Counted from the first letter of the stretch, positions 48,567 to 58,432 are shown. The stretch is DNA of 64,000 nucleotides from Sipunculus nudus (GCA_026874595.1 JAPPUL010000073.1:1449973-1513972); one strand, 5' to 3'. Translations and numbers: made by a program. The notes: a model not told the origin generated them from the sequence alone.

Positions 48567-48701
48567 ATGGAAGTATTGGATTATATAATTCTCTCATTGA
48601 TAATAGTTGTGGCACTATATTTAATATATAGAACGATGTTCAAGAAGGCAAAATGCAGTGGCTGCGCTGAGGGTGGGCATTGTAGTGTAAGCAGATACTA
48701 A
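48567..48701 (+). CDS. FeoB-associated Cys-rich membrane protein, 44 aa
   Basis: One membrane helix (ILSLIIVVALYLIY, about residues 8-21) is followed by a basic patch and the cysteine cluster CSGCAEGGHC. This matches the small FeoB-associated Cys-rich membrane proteins found behind feoB in many bacteria. GGAG nine bases before ATG 48567 supports the start; an in-frame ATG at 48552 is an alternative. The frame is intact. It may bind iron near the FeoB channel, which here is broken. Confidence 0.75.
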   Translation: MEVLDYIILSLIIVVALYLIYRTMFKKAKCSGCAEGGHCSVSRY

Positions 48702-48772
48702 ATCTAAATAGCATAAAGATGCTGCTAAAACAGGTATTTTCTAAAAACATTTACTGATAAAGAATGGGTTAG

Positions 48773-49429
48773 ATGAAGATTATGGTATCAATTAATAAGT
48801 TATCAATAAGCTATAAAGATGATCACATCATAAAAGATTTAAACCTTAGTCTAAATAAAGGAGAGTTATTTTCTTTGTTAGGGGAAAGTGGGAGTGGTAA
48901 GAGCTCAATACTTAGGTTTATAGCAGGACTAGATGAATGTAATGATGGCATGGTTGAAATAGATAAAAAGCTATTATCAGTTGAAGGTAAACATATTATA
49001 AAACCGGGCTATAGAGGAATAGGCATGGTATTTCAAGACTATTCATTATTCCCGCATATGAACATTGCAAGCAATATTAGTTTTGGTATATATAAACAAG
49101 ATAGAATAGCACAAAAACAAAGGATAAAGGAATTACTATCTCTTATTAATTAGAGGGAATTGAAGAAAGATACCCACACCAGTTGTCTGGAGGGGAGCAG
49201 CAACGAGTTGCCTTGGCAAGAGCATTAGCGCCTGCGCCAAAGATGTTACTTTTAGACGAACCTTTTTCTAATTTAGATGATATAACCCGCAAACTACTAG
49301 TTAAGCAAATAAGAGATATACTTAAAAAAACAAAGACAATATCTATTTTGGTAACTCATAGTCAAATGGAGAGCGAAATATTTTCAAGTAGAGTAGGTCT
49401 AATTAATGATAAGACATTGGAGGGAAAAA
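48773..49429 (+). pseudogene. Ferric-iron-type ABC transporter ATPase, frameshifted
   Basis: Walker A GESGSGKSS lies near residue 42 and the Q-loop GMVFQDYSLFP near 83-93 in the first frame (48773-49153). The signature LSGGEQQR, Walker [13 protein letters not shown] and H-loop THSQ lie in the second frame (from about 49150). A missing T near 49150 explains the break. The C-terminus is also abnormal: it runs in frame, without a stop, into the binding-protein gene at 49430. Association with the genes that follow identifies it as the ATPase of an Fe3+ (FbpC/FutC-like) importer. Confidence 0.8.
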
Positions 49430-50435
49430 TGAAAAAGACAATACTTTTAGTATCACTGATTTTAATAGTAATAGGCGCATCGCAACATATTTGCGGATGT
49501 TAGTGTATATAGCTCAAGAAAAGCGCATCTTATAGAGCCTTTATTTAGAGAATTTAGTAACGAAAACAGGTATTAAGGTAGATTTTATAACAGGCAAGAG
49601 TTATGCCTTACTTGAGAGGATAAAGCTTAAGGTAAAAAGACCAAAGCCGATATGTTTATGAGTGTTGACGCTGGTACTTTATGGTATGCAGGGGAGCAGG
49701 GTATACTAAGCAGGGTGTCTTCAAATATTATAAAGGCTAATATTCCAAGTCATTTAAGAGATCCAAAAAGGGCTATGGACAGGACTTTCTGTTAGGGCAA
49801 GAACAATTGTTTATAATACAGATAAAGTGAGTCCAAACGAATTATCTACTTATGCAGATTTAGCCTCAAGCAAGTGGAGAGGCAGATTGTGTTTAAGAAC
49901 GAGTAAGAAGATCTATACGAAATCATTTAGTTGCATCAATGCTATATAATTTGGGAGCAAGACGAAACAGCAAACAGTTATAAAAGGGTTGGGTTAATAA
50001 CCTAGCAGCAACACCAAATGTTAAAGACTCTCATATAATGGATGCGATATTGTCCGGGCAGTGTGATGTTGGCATTGTGAATACTTATTATTTATGCTAG
50101 ATTAATGGCAAAAAAACCTAATTCTCATTGAAGTTATTTTGGGCAAATCAAGGTACTACGGGTACACATGTTAATATATCTGGAGCAGGCATAAGCAAAT
50201 ATAGTAAAAATAAGCAACAAGCAATTATGTTGCTTGAGTGGTTAACGTCGGATTAAAGCAACAAAATCTATATGCCCAGTTAAACAAAGAATACCCAGCT
50301 AACCCCAAAATAAAATCAGGACCGATAGTGTCTAGATGGGGAGCGTTTAAGCAAGATGATATGAATTTATCGATAGCTGGCAAATTGCAGGCTAAGGCTG
50401 TTAGATTAATGCAAAGGAACGGAGGATATAAGTAA
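49430..50435 (+). pseudogene. Ferric-iron-binding periplasmic protein, heavily degraded
   Basis: Across several frames one can follow a FutA/FbpA-type iron-binding protein: a hydrophobic leader ([17 protein letters not shown]), then [69 protein letters not shown] and a last intact frame from 50238 ending NGGYK. Many indels and in-frame stops interrupt it (for instance after 49503, near 49578, 49795 and 50099). It is clearly non-functional. Confidence 0.8.
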
Positions 50436-50441
50436 ACATAT

Positions 50442-52038
50442 ATGCAAGGCTATAAAATAGCAAAGGCTATTATAGTTGCTCTGTCACTACTAATATCGAT
50501 GCCGATATTAGTAGTGCTGTTTTCTTGGTGGGGGTGGGATGGTGATATATGGCAGCATTTTTATAATAATCTTCTGGGGGACTTGCTGGTCTCAACGTTA
50601 TCGCTCCTAGTTGGGGTGTCCTTTGGTGTTGCTCTATTGGGAACTACCTTGGCATATTTGGTTGTTATGGTTGAGTTTCCAGGCAGGAAATATTTAGAAT
50701 GGCTACTTTTCTTACCTTTTGTTATACCTGCTTATGTTTTAGCCTTTGTGTATTTGGGGATATTTGATTATTCAGGGCATGTTCAAGTTTTTCTAAGAGA
50801 GCATCTTGCTTTTGAAGGATTTGATATTCGTTCTGGGAATGTTGCTGTTATACTAACCTTTGTTTTAGCTTTTTATCCTTATGTTTATCTGCTAACGAGA
50901 GCCTCATTTAAAAAGCAAAGAATTAATATGTTAGAGGCAGCTACATTATTAGGATCAAGTCATTGGCATTGTGCTAGAAAGATATCAATACCGTTGGTTA
51001 GGCCAGCTATAGCTGGGGGGGGTACTAATTACGATGATGGAGACGTTAGCAGATTTTGGAGTAGTATCTGTTTTTAACTATGATAGTTTTACAACTGTTA
51101 TTTATTCAGCCTGGATAGATTATCGCTCGATTCAAACATCATCCCAGCTTGCATCATTATTGGTATTAATATCCTTTTTAATGATTTATTTTGAAAAGAA
51201 GTTCAGGGGTCAGTCCAAGTATTATTCTACAGAAGTTTTAGAAAATAGATACTATAAGCCAAAGAAACTAATAGCGAGGACTATTAGCATATTTGTATGG
51301 CTAATATTTATTATTTCTTTTATTTTGCCAATTGTGCAATTATTGTTCTGGGCCTTGTCGGTAAGTACGACACTAAATATGACTAAATATTTGGAAGTGG
51401 CAAGTTCAAGTTTATTATTAATAATATTTGCAACAACAATAAGCATATTAATATCGCTCTTTTTAGCTTTAGGCAATTATTATCAAAAAAGAATGTCATT
51501 CATTATTAGGCTCTCAACACTAGGTTATGCCTTGCCTGGTTCTGTTATGGCTATAGGTTTATTATTCTTTGTAGATATGATATCAAAAACCAGTATATAT
51601 TTTGGCGGTACATCAATTAATCATATTGTGTTTGGTTCGCTAACATTCTTACTTTTTGCCTATACTTCAAGATTTCTAGCAATTGGTTATAATTCAATAG
51701 ATGCAAGTCTTAAGAAAATTAAACCTATCTTCACCCAAAGTGCAAGTTTATTAAGTCCTTCAACAATAAGAACTATACTAAAAGTACAATTACCGATGAT
51801 ATTGCCGGGGATTATTAGTGGCAGTATGCTTGTTGCAGTTGATGTTATGAAAGAATTGCCAGCAACATATCTCCTTCGGCCCTTTGGATGGGATACACTT
51901 GCTGTTAAGATTTATGAGCTTAGCAGTGACGGATTATTTGAACAGGCGGCCATTCCTTCCTTAATAATAATTCTTTTAGCACTCGTTCTAATATTAATTG
52001 CTAAAGCTTTAGATAAGAGCCTCTTTAAATTGTCATGA
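50442..52038 (+). pseudogene. Ferric-iron ABC transporter permease, one frameshift at G8
   Basis: Two open frames (50442-51077 and 51034-52038) join into one FbpB-type permease of about 530 residues with about 12 helices. Both halves carry the cytoplasmic loop that contacts the ATPase (EAATLLGSSHWHCARKISIP and SLLSPSTIRTILKVQLP). The only break is an extra G in the G8 run at 51015-51022. The rest is clean, unlike the binding protein. Together with the two preceding pseudogenes it formed an Fe3+ importer. Confidence 0.82.
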
Positions 52039-52122
52039 TGCTCCCCATAAAATCTACATTATTTACATTATACTAAATAGAATCATTATCTTTAAACACA
52101 AATCTATCTTAGAGAAGTGCTT

Positions 52123-52536
52123 ATGTTAGACTGTATATTTTGTAAGATTGTGGAGGGACAGGCGCCAGCGTATACGTTATATGAAGATGATAACACACTA
52201 TCTTTCCTAGATGTATATCCTGGCGTTAAAGGACATACATTAGTTATCCCTAAAAAACATTTTGAGAATATATTCCAGATACCAGAAGAAGTATATGTAA
52301 ATGTAATGCGAACGACGCATAAACTTTCAAGTGTTTTAAAGGAGAGTTTAGGCTGTGATGGCTTAACGTGCACTCAACTAAATGGGAAAGCCTCAGGACA
52401 GACGGTATTTCACTTGCATTTTCATTTATTGCCAAGATGGTATGATGATGGAGTAATAAAGATATGGAAACCGCTTAATAAGGAACGTGAGGATTTTGTT
52501 AAGTTGCAAGAGCAAATACTTAAGAAAGTGCGTTAG
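52123..52536 (+). CDS. HIT-family nucleotide hydrolase
   Basis: The protein is a cytoplasmic histidine-triad protein of about 137 residues. It opens with DCIFCKIVEGQAPAY, has VIPKKHFENIF in the middle and ends with the triad VFHLHFHLLPRW (His-x-His-x-His). These enzymes hydrolyse nucleotide phosphoramidates or dinucleotides. I chose ATG 52123, five bases after AGAGAAG; a GTG at 52117 is possible. It lies directly behind the decayed iron transporter. Confidence 0.9.
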   Translation: MLDCIFCKIVEGQAPAYTLYEDDNTLSFLDVYPGVKGHTLVIPKKHFENIFQIPEEVYVNVMRTTHKLSSVLKESLGCDGLTCTQLNGKASGQTVFHLHFHLLPRWYDDGVIKIWKPLNKEREDFVKLQEQILKKVR

Positions 52537-52590
52537 GACATGTCTTTGCGTGATAAAAGAGCTTCAGCCAGTGACCAAGCATTATGCACT

Positions 52591-52800
52591 TCATTTTCTA
52601 AGCATTGTACTTTTTGTTTTTTGTCGTTTTATGAGGAAATAAAGAGTTGCAAAGATAATGAAAGGAAGTGGTAGAAGGACAAACGTAACCCAAATATAGA
52701 TATTATCATCAAGCCCGCTAATACAGTTGCAAGCCCAAGTTTGGGTTTTAGTATATAAGATAAAGATAGTAGTTGTAAAAGTTATAAATATACTTTTCAT
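52591..52800 (-). CDS. Small membrane protein at the end of the oxidase operon
   Basis: The protein has 69 residues with an N-terminal signal-like helix ending in TWACNC, then a second helix (about 34-57) and a basic tail (KRQKTKS). The longer open frame to 52860 overlaps the preceding oxidase gene, so I start at ATG 52800. Position and layout fit the small unassigned proteins often found at the end of cytochrome oxidase clusters. The function is unknown. Confidence 0.5.
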   Translation of the reverse strand: MKSIFITFTTTIFILYTKTQTWACNCISGLDDNIYIWVTFVLLPLPFIIFATLYFLIKRQKTKSTMLRK

Positions 52801-52810
52801 AATAAAGCCT

Positions 52811-53392
52811 TTAGTGGTGATATAAAAGAGCATATAGCAAAGGCCAAAGTAAAACAACAAAAGACCAATATAGTCTAATCATTCTAAGACCATTGTAACT
52901 CGAGCATGAATATTTGCCTTGGTAGAATCTAAAAGAAACATATAGCAAACAAATAAGTCCAATAAAAGCATGTATGGCATGAGCCCCAATAATGACATAA
53001 AAGAAGGAAGCTAAAATACTTGAAGTTGTCGTAAAGCCAAAGGCAATTAAATTTACCCATTCATAACCTTGAATCAGGATGAATATGGAGCCAAGGAGTA
53101 CTGTAGCAAGGAGGAATACTTTACTTTGTATTAGATTATCTTTTTGTATACAAACTAAAGCCAAATGCATAGTAATGCCACTTAATATTAGAAAAGAAGT
53201 ATTCACGTATGAAATAGAAGTATTTAAGATAGGCTGATTAGGGGGAGGCCATATAGCAGAACCCAGTGCTTGAACAAGGTAAGCACTAATAAGGCCGCCA
53301 AAAAACATAAGTTCCATTGCAATAACAAGCATAAGCAAGAGTATACCATTAGATATACCGGTTATACTCTCCTCTAGATTATGATAAGTCAT
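52811..53392 (-). CDS. Second cytochrome c oxidase subunit III-like protein
   Basis: The 193-residue protein has five helices and resembles oxidase subunit III: AMELMFFGGLISAYLV near 25-40, ILIQGYEWVNL near 105-115, and the conserved IIGAHAIHAFIGL near 134-146 followed by YWSFVVLLW. It is a relative of the gene at 54127-54735, so the operon has two subunit III-type genes. GGAGCAAA before the ATG supports the start. It may be an alternative subunit III or part of a second assembly. Confidence 0.8.
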   Translation of the reverse strand: MTYHNLEESITGISNGILLLMLVIAMELMFFGGLISAYLVQALGSAIWPPPNQPILNTSISYVNTSFLILSGITMHLALVCIQKDNLIQSKVFLLATVLLGSIFILIQGYEWVNLIAFGFTTTSSILASFFYVIIGAHAIHAFIGLICLLYVSFRFYQGKYSCSSYNGLRMIRLYWSFVVLLWPLLYALLYHH

Positions 53393-53399
53393 TTTGCTC

Positions 53400-53445
53400 C
53401 TAAGCTTTTCTTCTAAGCTTTTCTTCTAAGTCTTTCTTCTAAGCC
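53400..53445. repeat. 13-bp tandem repeat in the oxidase operon
   Basis: The unit ctaagcttttctt occurs three times plus a partial copy, in the gap between the ctaF-like gene and the second subunit III gene. Confidence 0.75.
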
Positions 53446-53462
53446 GCTACTCACGCCACTAC

Positions 53463-54038
53463 TTATTTGTGAAGATGTTTATCAATACTTGCAAAGTCGA
53501 ATTTAGTTCTTTGTATTTTGGTACCGCCACGAGTAGTTTTAGTTGAATCTATTTCTATAATTTGATATTGCTTGGTCGTATTACCTACTTTATAAGTCTC
53601 AAGCTTATTTGTTTTTGTGGTTGTGATATCAGGTTGTGTGCTTGGGTCATATATTCTTGAAATGTCAGCCCATATCAAGCCAAAAAAGATACCAAGTAAA
53701 GTAAGACTAAATACAACAAACCCCCCTATTATAACAGGTTCGTATTTCATATGCATGAAATTCCCTATAACTAAAAAAGCCTTCCAGGCAGACAACCCAA
53801 ATATTAATATAACAACCCACCAAACAGCAGGCATAATAACTTCACCTGCAATAAGATTTACAATGTTTGGAATTAAAGTCAAAAGCAGCAACAATACCAA
53901 CGTGAAATAGATTTTAACATATTGTGGATGCCCGTGATAATCCGTTTCATACGCTTTCTCAGGGTTATTGGCTGAAAGTACGTATTTATCTCTAAATGCA
54001 ACATCTTCGCGGTTAAGATGTATGTTAAACATGCCCAT
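53463..54038 (-). CDS. ctaF: Cytochrome c oxidase subunit IV (prokaryotic type) with C-terminal extension
   Basis: Three membrane helices (about 43-65, 70-90, 101-125) carry the COX4-pro pattern: YVKIYFTLVLLLLLTLIP, WKAFLVIGNFMHMKYE and a final helix. About 65 further residues follow, Thr/Lys-rich, which are not typical. The subunit stabilises the oxidase in the inner membrane. A strong AGGAGG precedes the ATG. It lies between the two subunit III genes. Confidence 0.82.
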   Translation of the reverse strand: MGMFNIHLNREDVAFRDKYVLSANNPEKAYETDYHGHPQYVKIYFTLVLLLLLTLIPNIVNLIAGEVIMPAVWWVVILIFGLSAWKAFLVIGNFMHMKYEPVIIGGFVVFSLTLLGIFFGLIWADISRIYDPSTQPDITTTKTNKLETYKVGNTTKQYQIIEIDSTKTTRGGTKIQRTKFDFASIDKHLHK

Positions 54039-54066
54039 AAAAAAAGCCTCCTGGGTTTAATTAGTT

Positions 54067-54102
54067 TAAATTAATATCACAAACTAAATTAATATCACAA
54101 AC
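54067..54102. repeat. 18-bp direct repeat followed by a small dyad
   Basis: The unit taaattaatatcacaaac occurs twice. The end of the second copy, atcaca, pairs with tgtgat 8 bases later, giving a six-base stem between ctaE and ctaF. Confidence 0.65.
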
Positions 54103-54126
54103 GCTAGTGTGATAGCTTATCATAGG

Positions 54127-54735
54127 TTATCGCGACAAGTAAAAAAGTGGAAATAAGAATATCCAAACTATATCGACAAAATGCCAATATATACCCATTA
54201 ATTCTACTCTATGTAAGTTAGTCCCGTTTTTAACATTAGATTTAATTATTAATATTGCAATCATTCCTATTATAACATGAGCCGCATGCATTCCTGTTAA
54301 AAAGTAATAATAGTGCCAAAATGTAATCCCTGGACCCGTCCATTCAAGCATTTTGGGATCGCTTATTCCAAGCACGATGCCGTTTGCTATTTTAGGTACC
54401 CACTCAAAACTCTTAATAACTAAAAACACACCGCCAAGTAAGACTGTTATAGTTAGTGCTCGTTGCATCTTTTTCATATCTTTAGTTGTTGAGTAATGAT
54501 GAGCCATAACTATAAAGAAACTGCTTGTTAAAAGCACCAGGGTGTTTAAAGCCCCAAGTGGCGTACTCGTAAGACTTGCAAGCTGATCGTATATATCAAG
54601 ATAGCGGAACCTATTTAGGAGATAGGCCATAACACCCCCCCCAAATATAACCATTTCTCCAGCCACCACAAGCCATATGAGCAAACGGCCTTTAGGTATC
54701 TGAGTGCTTATTGCCGGCGTTGCTACACTATTCAT
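54127..54735 (-). CDS. ctaE: Cytochrome c oxidase subunit III
   Basis: The 202-residue protein has five helices and follows the short form of subunit III: VVAGEMVIFGGGVMAYLLNRFR near 23-44, FEWVPKI near 105, the conserved TGMHAAHVIIGMIAI near 147-161 and YWHFVDIVWIFLFPLFYL at the end. Its ATG overlaps the ctaD stop (ATGA), so translation is coupled. It is needed for stable assembly of the oxidase. Confidence 0.9.
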   Translation of the reverse strand: MNSVATPAISTQIPKGRLLIWLVVAGEMVIFGGGVMAYLLNRFRYLDIYDQLASLTSTPLGALNTLVLLTSSFFIVMAHHYSTTKDMKKMQRALTITVLLGGVFLVIKSFEWVPKIANGIVLGISDPKMLEWTGPGITFWHYYYFLTGMHAAHVIIGMIAILIIKSNVKNGTNLHRVELMGIYWHFVDIVWIFLFPLFYLSR

Positions 54736-56465
54736 TTTTCTACTCCTATCGGTTCTTTAGTCTGTTTAGTTGGTTCATTCTGTGGCCAGTAATCTCTATC
54801 TTGCCCAGGCACACTATATTCATATGGTCCTCTGTATACAGTTGGATATTCTGCAAAGTTACCGTGTGGTGGTGGAGTTGCACATTGCCATTCTAACGTA
54901 TTTGCTTTCCATGGGTTTGTATCTGTTATTTTCTCACCTTTGAACGATATGTATATCATATAAAAAAACCATACTAACTGAACTGTAACAAGCAGTATCG
55001 CACACATTGTTGCAAATACCCGTATGTCTTGAAAAGGTTCTGCTATGCTTGGAAAGTTTTCTACTGTGTAGCCTGCTATACGTCTTTGTTGCCCTGCTGT
55101 GCCGGGTATAAATAGCGGTAACCATGCAATGTTAAACAGCATGAAACTTAGCCAAAAATGTGTTTTACCAAACTTCTCAGAATATTTCCTTCCAACGAAT
55201 TTTGGATACCAATAATATATACCCGTCATCGTCCCAAAGAGAGTTATTGGTATTAGGGTATAATGAAAGTGGGCAACGACGAAATAGGTATCATGAAATA
55301 TAATATCGCTTGCCATTGACCCAAGATATATCCCTGTTATACCACCAATTATAAATGTTAATATAAAGCCTATTGCCCATAAATTAGCAGTCGTAAGCTG
55401 TATCTGTCCTCTCCATAATGTTGCTATAAATGAAAATATCATACTTGCAAATGGCACGGATATTAGAACAGTCCCTATTGTAAACCATAAGGCTACTTTA
55501 GGGTTTATCCCGGCTACAAATTGATGATGGGCCCAAACTACAAAACTAAGCCCTACTGCCGCAAATGCCATGAATACCAACACTTTCATTCCAAATAAAG
55601 CCTTCCGTGCAAAGGTTGCTATTACCTCTCCTATGGCTCCAAGCGCAGGAAGCAATATCACATACACTTCCGGATGACCGAAAAACCAAAATAGATGTTG
55701 AAATAGTATCGGGTCGCCACCTTTAGTCGGATCGTAAAATCCTGCCCCAACAAGTCGGTCTGTTAATAGCATTATAGCACCAGCAACAAGTGGACCCACT
55801 GAAAACATAAATACCACTACAGCAGAATCTAACATCCATACCATAAAAGGTAAATCCCACATCGTCATTCCCTTAGCTCGCATATTTATTGTTGTTACAA
55901 GGAAATTAAGACCTCCGATTAAGAAAGCTATTAGTTCAAGAGCTATCGCTACGATGAACAAGGTCCCGCCTGAGAATACCCTTGGCAATACATCAGGATG
56001 CATTAACGTATTTGAATAGCCGCCCCCTGTAACGTCTAACATATTGGCAGACAGTGGAGGATATAAGGTCCAACCGCCGCCAAACCCTCCAACTAAAAGT
56101 GCTAAAATAAGTACAATAGCGCTTAGTAAGAAAAGCCAATACGATATCATATTAAGCGTCGGGTAGGCCATATCATCTGTTCCGATCATCGTCGGTATTA
56201 AGAAATTTCCAAAGGCGGCAATTAGTATAGGCATTGCTACCCAGAATATCATTATGGCACCATGAGCCGTAACGGTTGCATTATACGCTCCGGTTGAAAG
56301 CCATCCCATATCAGGAAAGGCTATTTGTAGACGGAAGTCAATAGAGAGCCACCCGCCAAGTATTGCCATCACTATACCCGTAAGCATATATTGCATTCCA
56401 ATGACTTTATGGTCTGTTGAAAATATATAGCGTCTCCATATGCTTTGTTCTACGTGCTCACTCAT
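54732..56465 (-). CDS. ctaD: Cytochrome c oxidase subunit I
   Basis: This is the catalytic heme-copper subunit with 577 residues and 12 expected helices. Low-spin heme a ligand His lies in TVTAHGAIMIFWV near 45-57. The copper-B and cross-linked Tyr site is WFFGHPEVYVILLP, with the other two copper ligands in VWAHHQFVAG. Heme a3 and heme a ligands are in VVAHFHYTLIP. It reduces O2 to water and pumps protons. Start ATG 56465 follows GGGAGG. Upstream, a 14-bp tandem array separates it from ctaC; downstream, the stop overlaps ctaE. Confidence 0.97.
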   Translation of the reverse strand: MSEHVEQSIWRRYIFSTDHKVIGMQYMLTGIVMAILGGWLSIDFRLQIAFPDMGWLSTGAYNATVTAHGAIMIFWVAMPILIAAFGNFLIPTMIGTDDMAYPTLNMISYWLFLLSAIVLILALLVGGFGGGWTLYPPLSANMLDVTGGGYSNTLMHPDVLPRVFSGGTLFIVAIALELIAFLIGGLNFLVTTINMRAKGMTMWDLPFMVWMLDSAVVVFMFSVGPLVAGAIMLLTDRLVGAGFYDPTKGGDPILFQHLFWFFGHPEVYVILLPALGAIGEVIATFARKALFGMKVLVFMAFAAVGLSFVVWAHHQFVAGINPKVALWFTIGTVLISVPFASMIFSFIATLWRGQIQLTTANLWAIGFILTFIIGGITGIYLGSMASDIIFHDTYFVVAHFHYTLIPITLFGTMTGIYYWYPKFVGRKYSEKFGKTHFWLSFMLFNIAWLPLFIPGTAGQQRRIAGYTVENFPSIAEPFQDIRVFATMCAILLVTVQLVWFFYMIYISFKGEKITDTNPWKANTLEWQCATPPPHGNFAEYPTVYRGPYEYSVPGQDRDYWPQNEPTKQTKEPIGVEK

Positions 56466-56531
56466 ATACTAGCCTCCCTAATATTTCTTTTAGCTTTAAA
56501 TGTTTCCTAGTAATTTCTTCTTTTGTCATCC

Positions 56532-56766
56532 TTTGTCTCGCCCCCTTTGTCTCGCCCTCTTTGTCTCGCCCTCTTTGTCTCGCCCTCTTTGTCTCGCCCC
56601 CTTTGTCTCCCCCTCTTTGTCTCCCCCTCTTTGTCTCGCCCCCCTTTGTCTCGCCCTCTTTGTCTCGCCCTCTTTGTCTCGCCCTCTTTGTCTCGCCCCC
56701 TTTGTCTCCCCCTCTTTGTCTCGCCCCTTTGTCTCGCCCCCTTTGTCTCGCCCTCTTTGTCTCGCT
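56532..56766. repeat. 14-bp tandem array, about 17 copies, between ctaC and ctaD
   Basis: Units of tttgtctcgccctc (variants ending ccccc, or with tccccc) recur about 17 times; two units are 13 and 15 bases long. The array starts right behind the ctaC stop and ends about 65 bases before the ctaD start on the transcribed strand. The strand read as mRNA is purine-rich (gagacaaagagggc). All frames are open through much of it, giving only low-complexity Arg/Lys/Glu/Asp or Ser/Pro/Leu peptides. Confidence 0.95.
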
Positions 56767-56773
56767 TGGTTTT

Positions 56774-57880
56774 TTATTTTCTCTTCCGAGCCTTAGCCGC
56801 GCTATTTGTTGCATGCCAACTGTCAAATTGCTCTTGACTATCTACTATCATCCAGGCGCCCATAACAGAATGATCAGGACCGCAAAGTTCTGCGCATACT
56901 ATTTCATGAAAGCGTTTCTCAAGCCCAAATTCTTTGTACAAACCACGTATTTGCTCTCGGCCGCTTGCTAGCTTTTGTCTTATAGTTTCTTTTGCTTCTT
57001 CAGTTTTTGCATTCACCATAAGCTTACGCTGTACTACAAGTCCTCGCTCAAGCTTAAAAAAATCCCTCTGCTCTTTTTTAGTAAATAGTATCTTGCGATT
57101 CCAATCAATTTCTCCTAAGGCATCTATCTTACTTTTGTCTATTTCAAACCATTTTTTTTATAACACGTCCTGGTATTGCATCTTGCTTTAACCTTAGGGA
57201 CTTTATGAATAAGCTATGTAGTACATCATTTATAGGCGAGGCAATGTGTATTACAACTTTACGATCTACCGGTACATGCATGAAATGCGTTACCTTAAAA
57301 TCATCTTTTGTATTTAATATTCCATCCGCTCCAGGATAGTAAAAATCAAAATCATATTGTCTCAAAACTACTTTTATTTCAAGTACATCTTACTAGCAAT
57401 CTTATCTCCACTAGCAATCTTATCTCCTGCAGAAACAGGTAATGTCCAGCCATCTTCTTGTTTATCTATACTCCCCGAAACCGATATCCAAGGACCTATG
57501 TTGGCTACGATTATAAGTATGTCTAAAAGCAGTATAAATATATCAAGCGAGAGTAAAACTAAGGCAACCTTACGGCCAAGCTTATTTTCTATAACCGCCT
57601 TCCCAACTACTCCTTCATCTTGGTAGGGTGAGCCATCTCGTATATAACTTGCCTCATTCCCATCTTTCTTTTTGTATCTTAGTAATAGGTATATTAGTAT
57701 ACCCATTGCGATGCAGCCTATCGGAATAACTATTACAGATACCAGCATCACCACAAAGTCTATGTCTCCACCGTAGGTTGAGATGTTCGGTACCATCAAG
57801 TATTCTGTACATCCAACACTCGTAAATAGTATTAATACAACTGCAGATAAAAGCCATAACGGCCGGTTTTTGTTTATCAT
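56774..57880 (-). pseudogene. ctaC: Cytochrome c oxidase subunit II, two frameshifts
   Basis: Three frames join into one CtaC of about 365 residues. The first (57880-57374) has a lipoprotein-type leader (FTSVGC), two membrane helices and the start of the cupredoxin domain. The second (57365-57144) has the CuA-domain strands and NDVLHSLFIKSLRLKQDAIPGR, containing the first CuA His. The third holds the CuA loop CAELCGPDHSVMGAWM. Breaks are a missing base near 57378-57384 and one extra T in the T8 run at 57152-57159 (A8 in the mRNA). CuA ligands are all intact, and the rest of the operon is unbroken, so some full-length product is likely or the breaks are artefacts. Confidence 0.85.
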
Positions 57881-58432
57881 TACTCCCCCCTGATGGTTAG
57901 CTTCTTCTTTATATGCTTTATATGCTTTGTCTTTACACTAAGATACTCTTCATAGATTACAAAGTATATGATGTTGCTTATACTTCGTTTTATTTATCTA
58001 AGTCCTTTATCTTAATGCAAAACTTAATTAACATCCTACGTTCTTTTTTGCATCTGTCTTAATCTATATTTTGGCGTTCTAAGTTTTTTTTTAATATGTA
58101 AAGAGTATACTAAAAGCCCCTGTACCATCCCCTGTGCCTCTATGCCATCCTCTATGCCGCCCTCTATGCCATCCTCTATGCCTCTATGCCGCCCTCTATG
58201 CCTCTATGCCGCCCCCTTAACATCCTGGGCCCCAACCTAAAACATCTCATCTAGGGTATAGTATACTTATTATTATTTATTCTGACAAATATATTTTTAG
58301 CAAAAAACTATAAATTAAATAAGCACATTATTAAGTTATAGTGTTTTTTTTAAAAAAACGAAGTTAAGTCTATATAAGATATATTATTCTTTAATACTAT
58401 TCTTTTATAATTTGCTATATGGGGGCTTTAGA
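57881..58432. repeat. Divergent intergenic region with a C-rich repeat
   Basis: It separates ctaC (leftward) from a lipoprotein gene (rightward). At about 58120-58216 a C-rich array of units such as tgccatcctcta and tgcctcta repeats eight or more times. Near 58342-58359 a T8/A7 palindrome (gtttttttt-aaaaaaac) occurs. No protein is encoded. Promoters for both flanking genes should lie here but none is convincing. Confidence 0.6.

Noticed and set aside
56417-56971. Long open frames on both strands through the 14-bp array
   Set aside because: They are open because the repeat lacks stop codons; the peptides are pure repeat and overlap ctaC and ctaD. Not genes.
58342-58359. Intrinsic terminator at the T8/A7 palindrome
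   Set aside because: The stem would be only A-T pairs with no loop or GC-rich part, so it is not a credible terminator.
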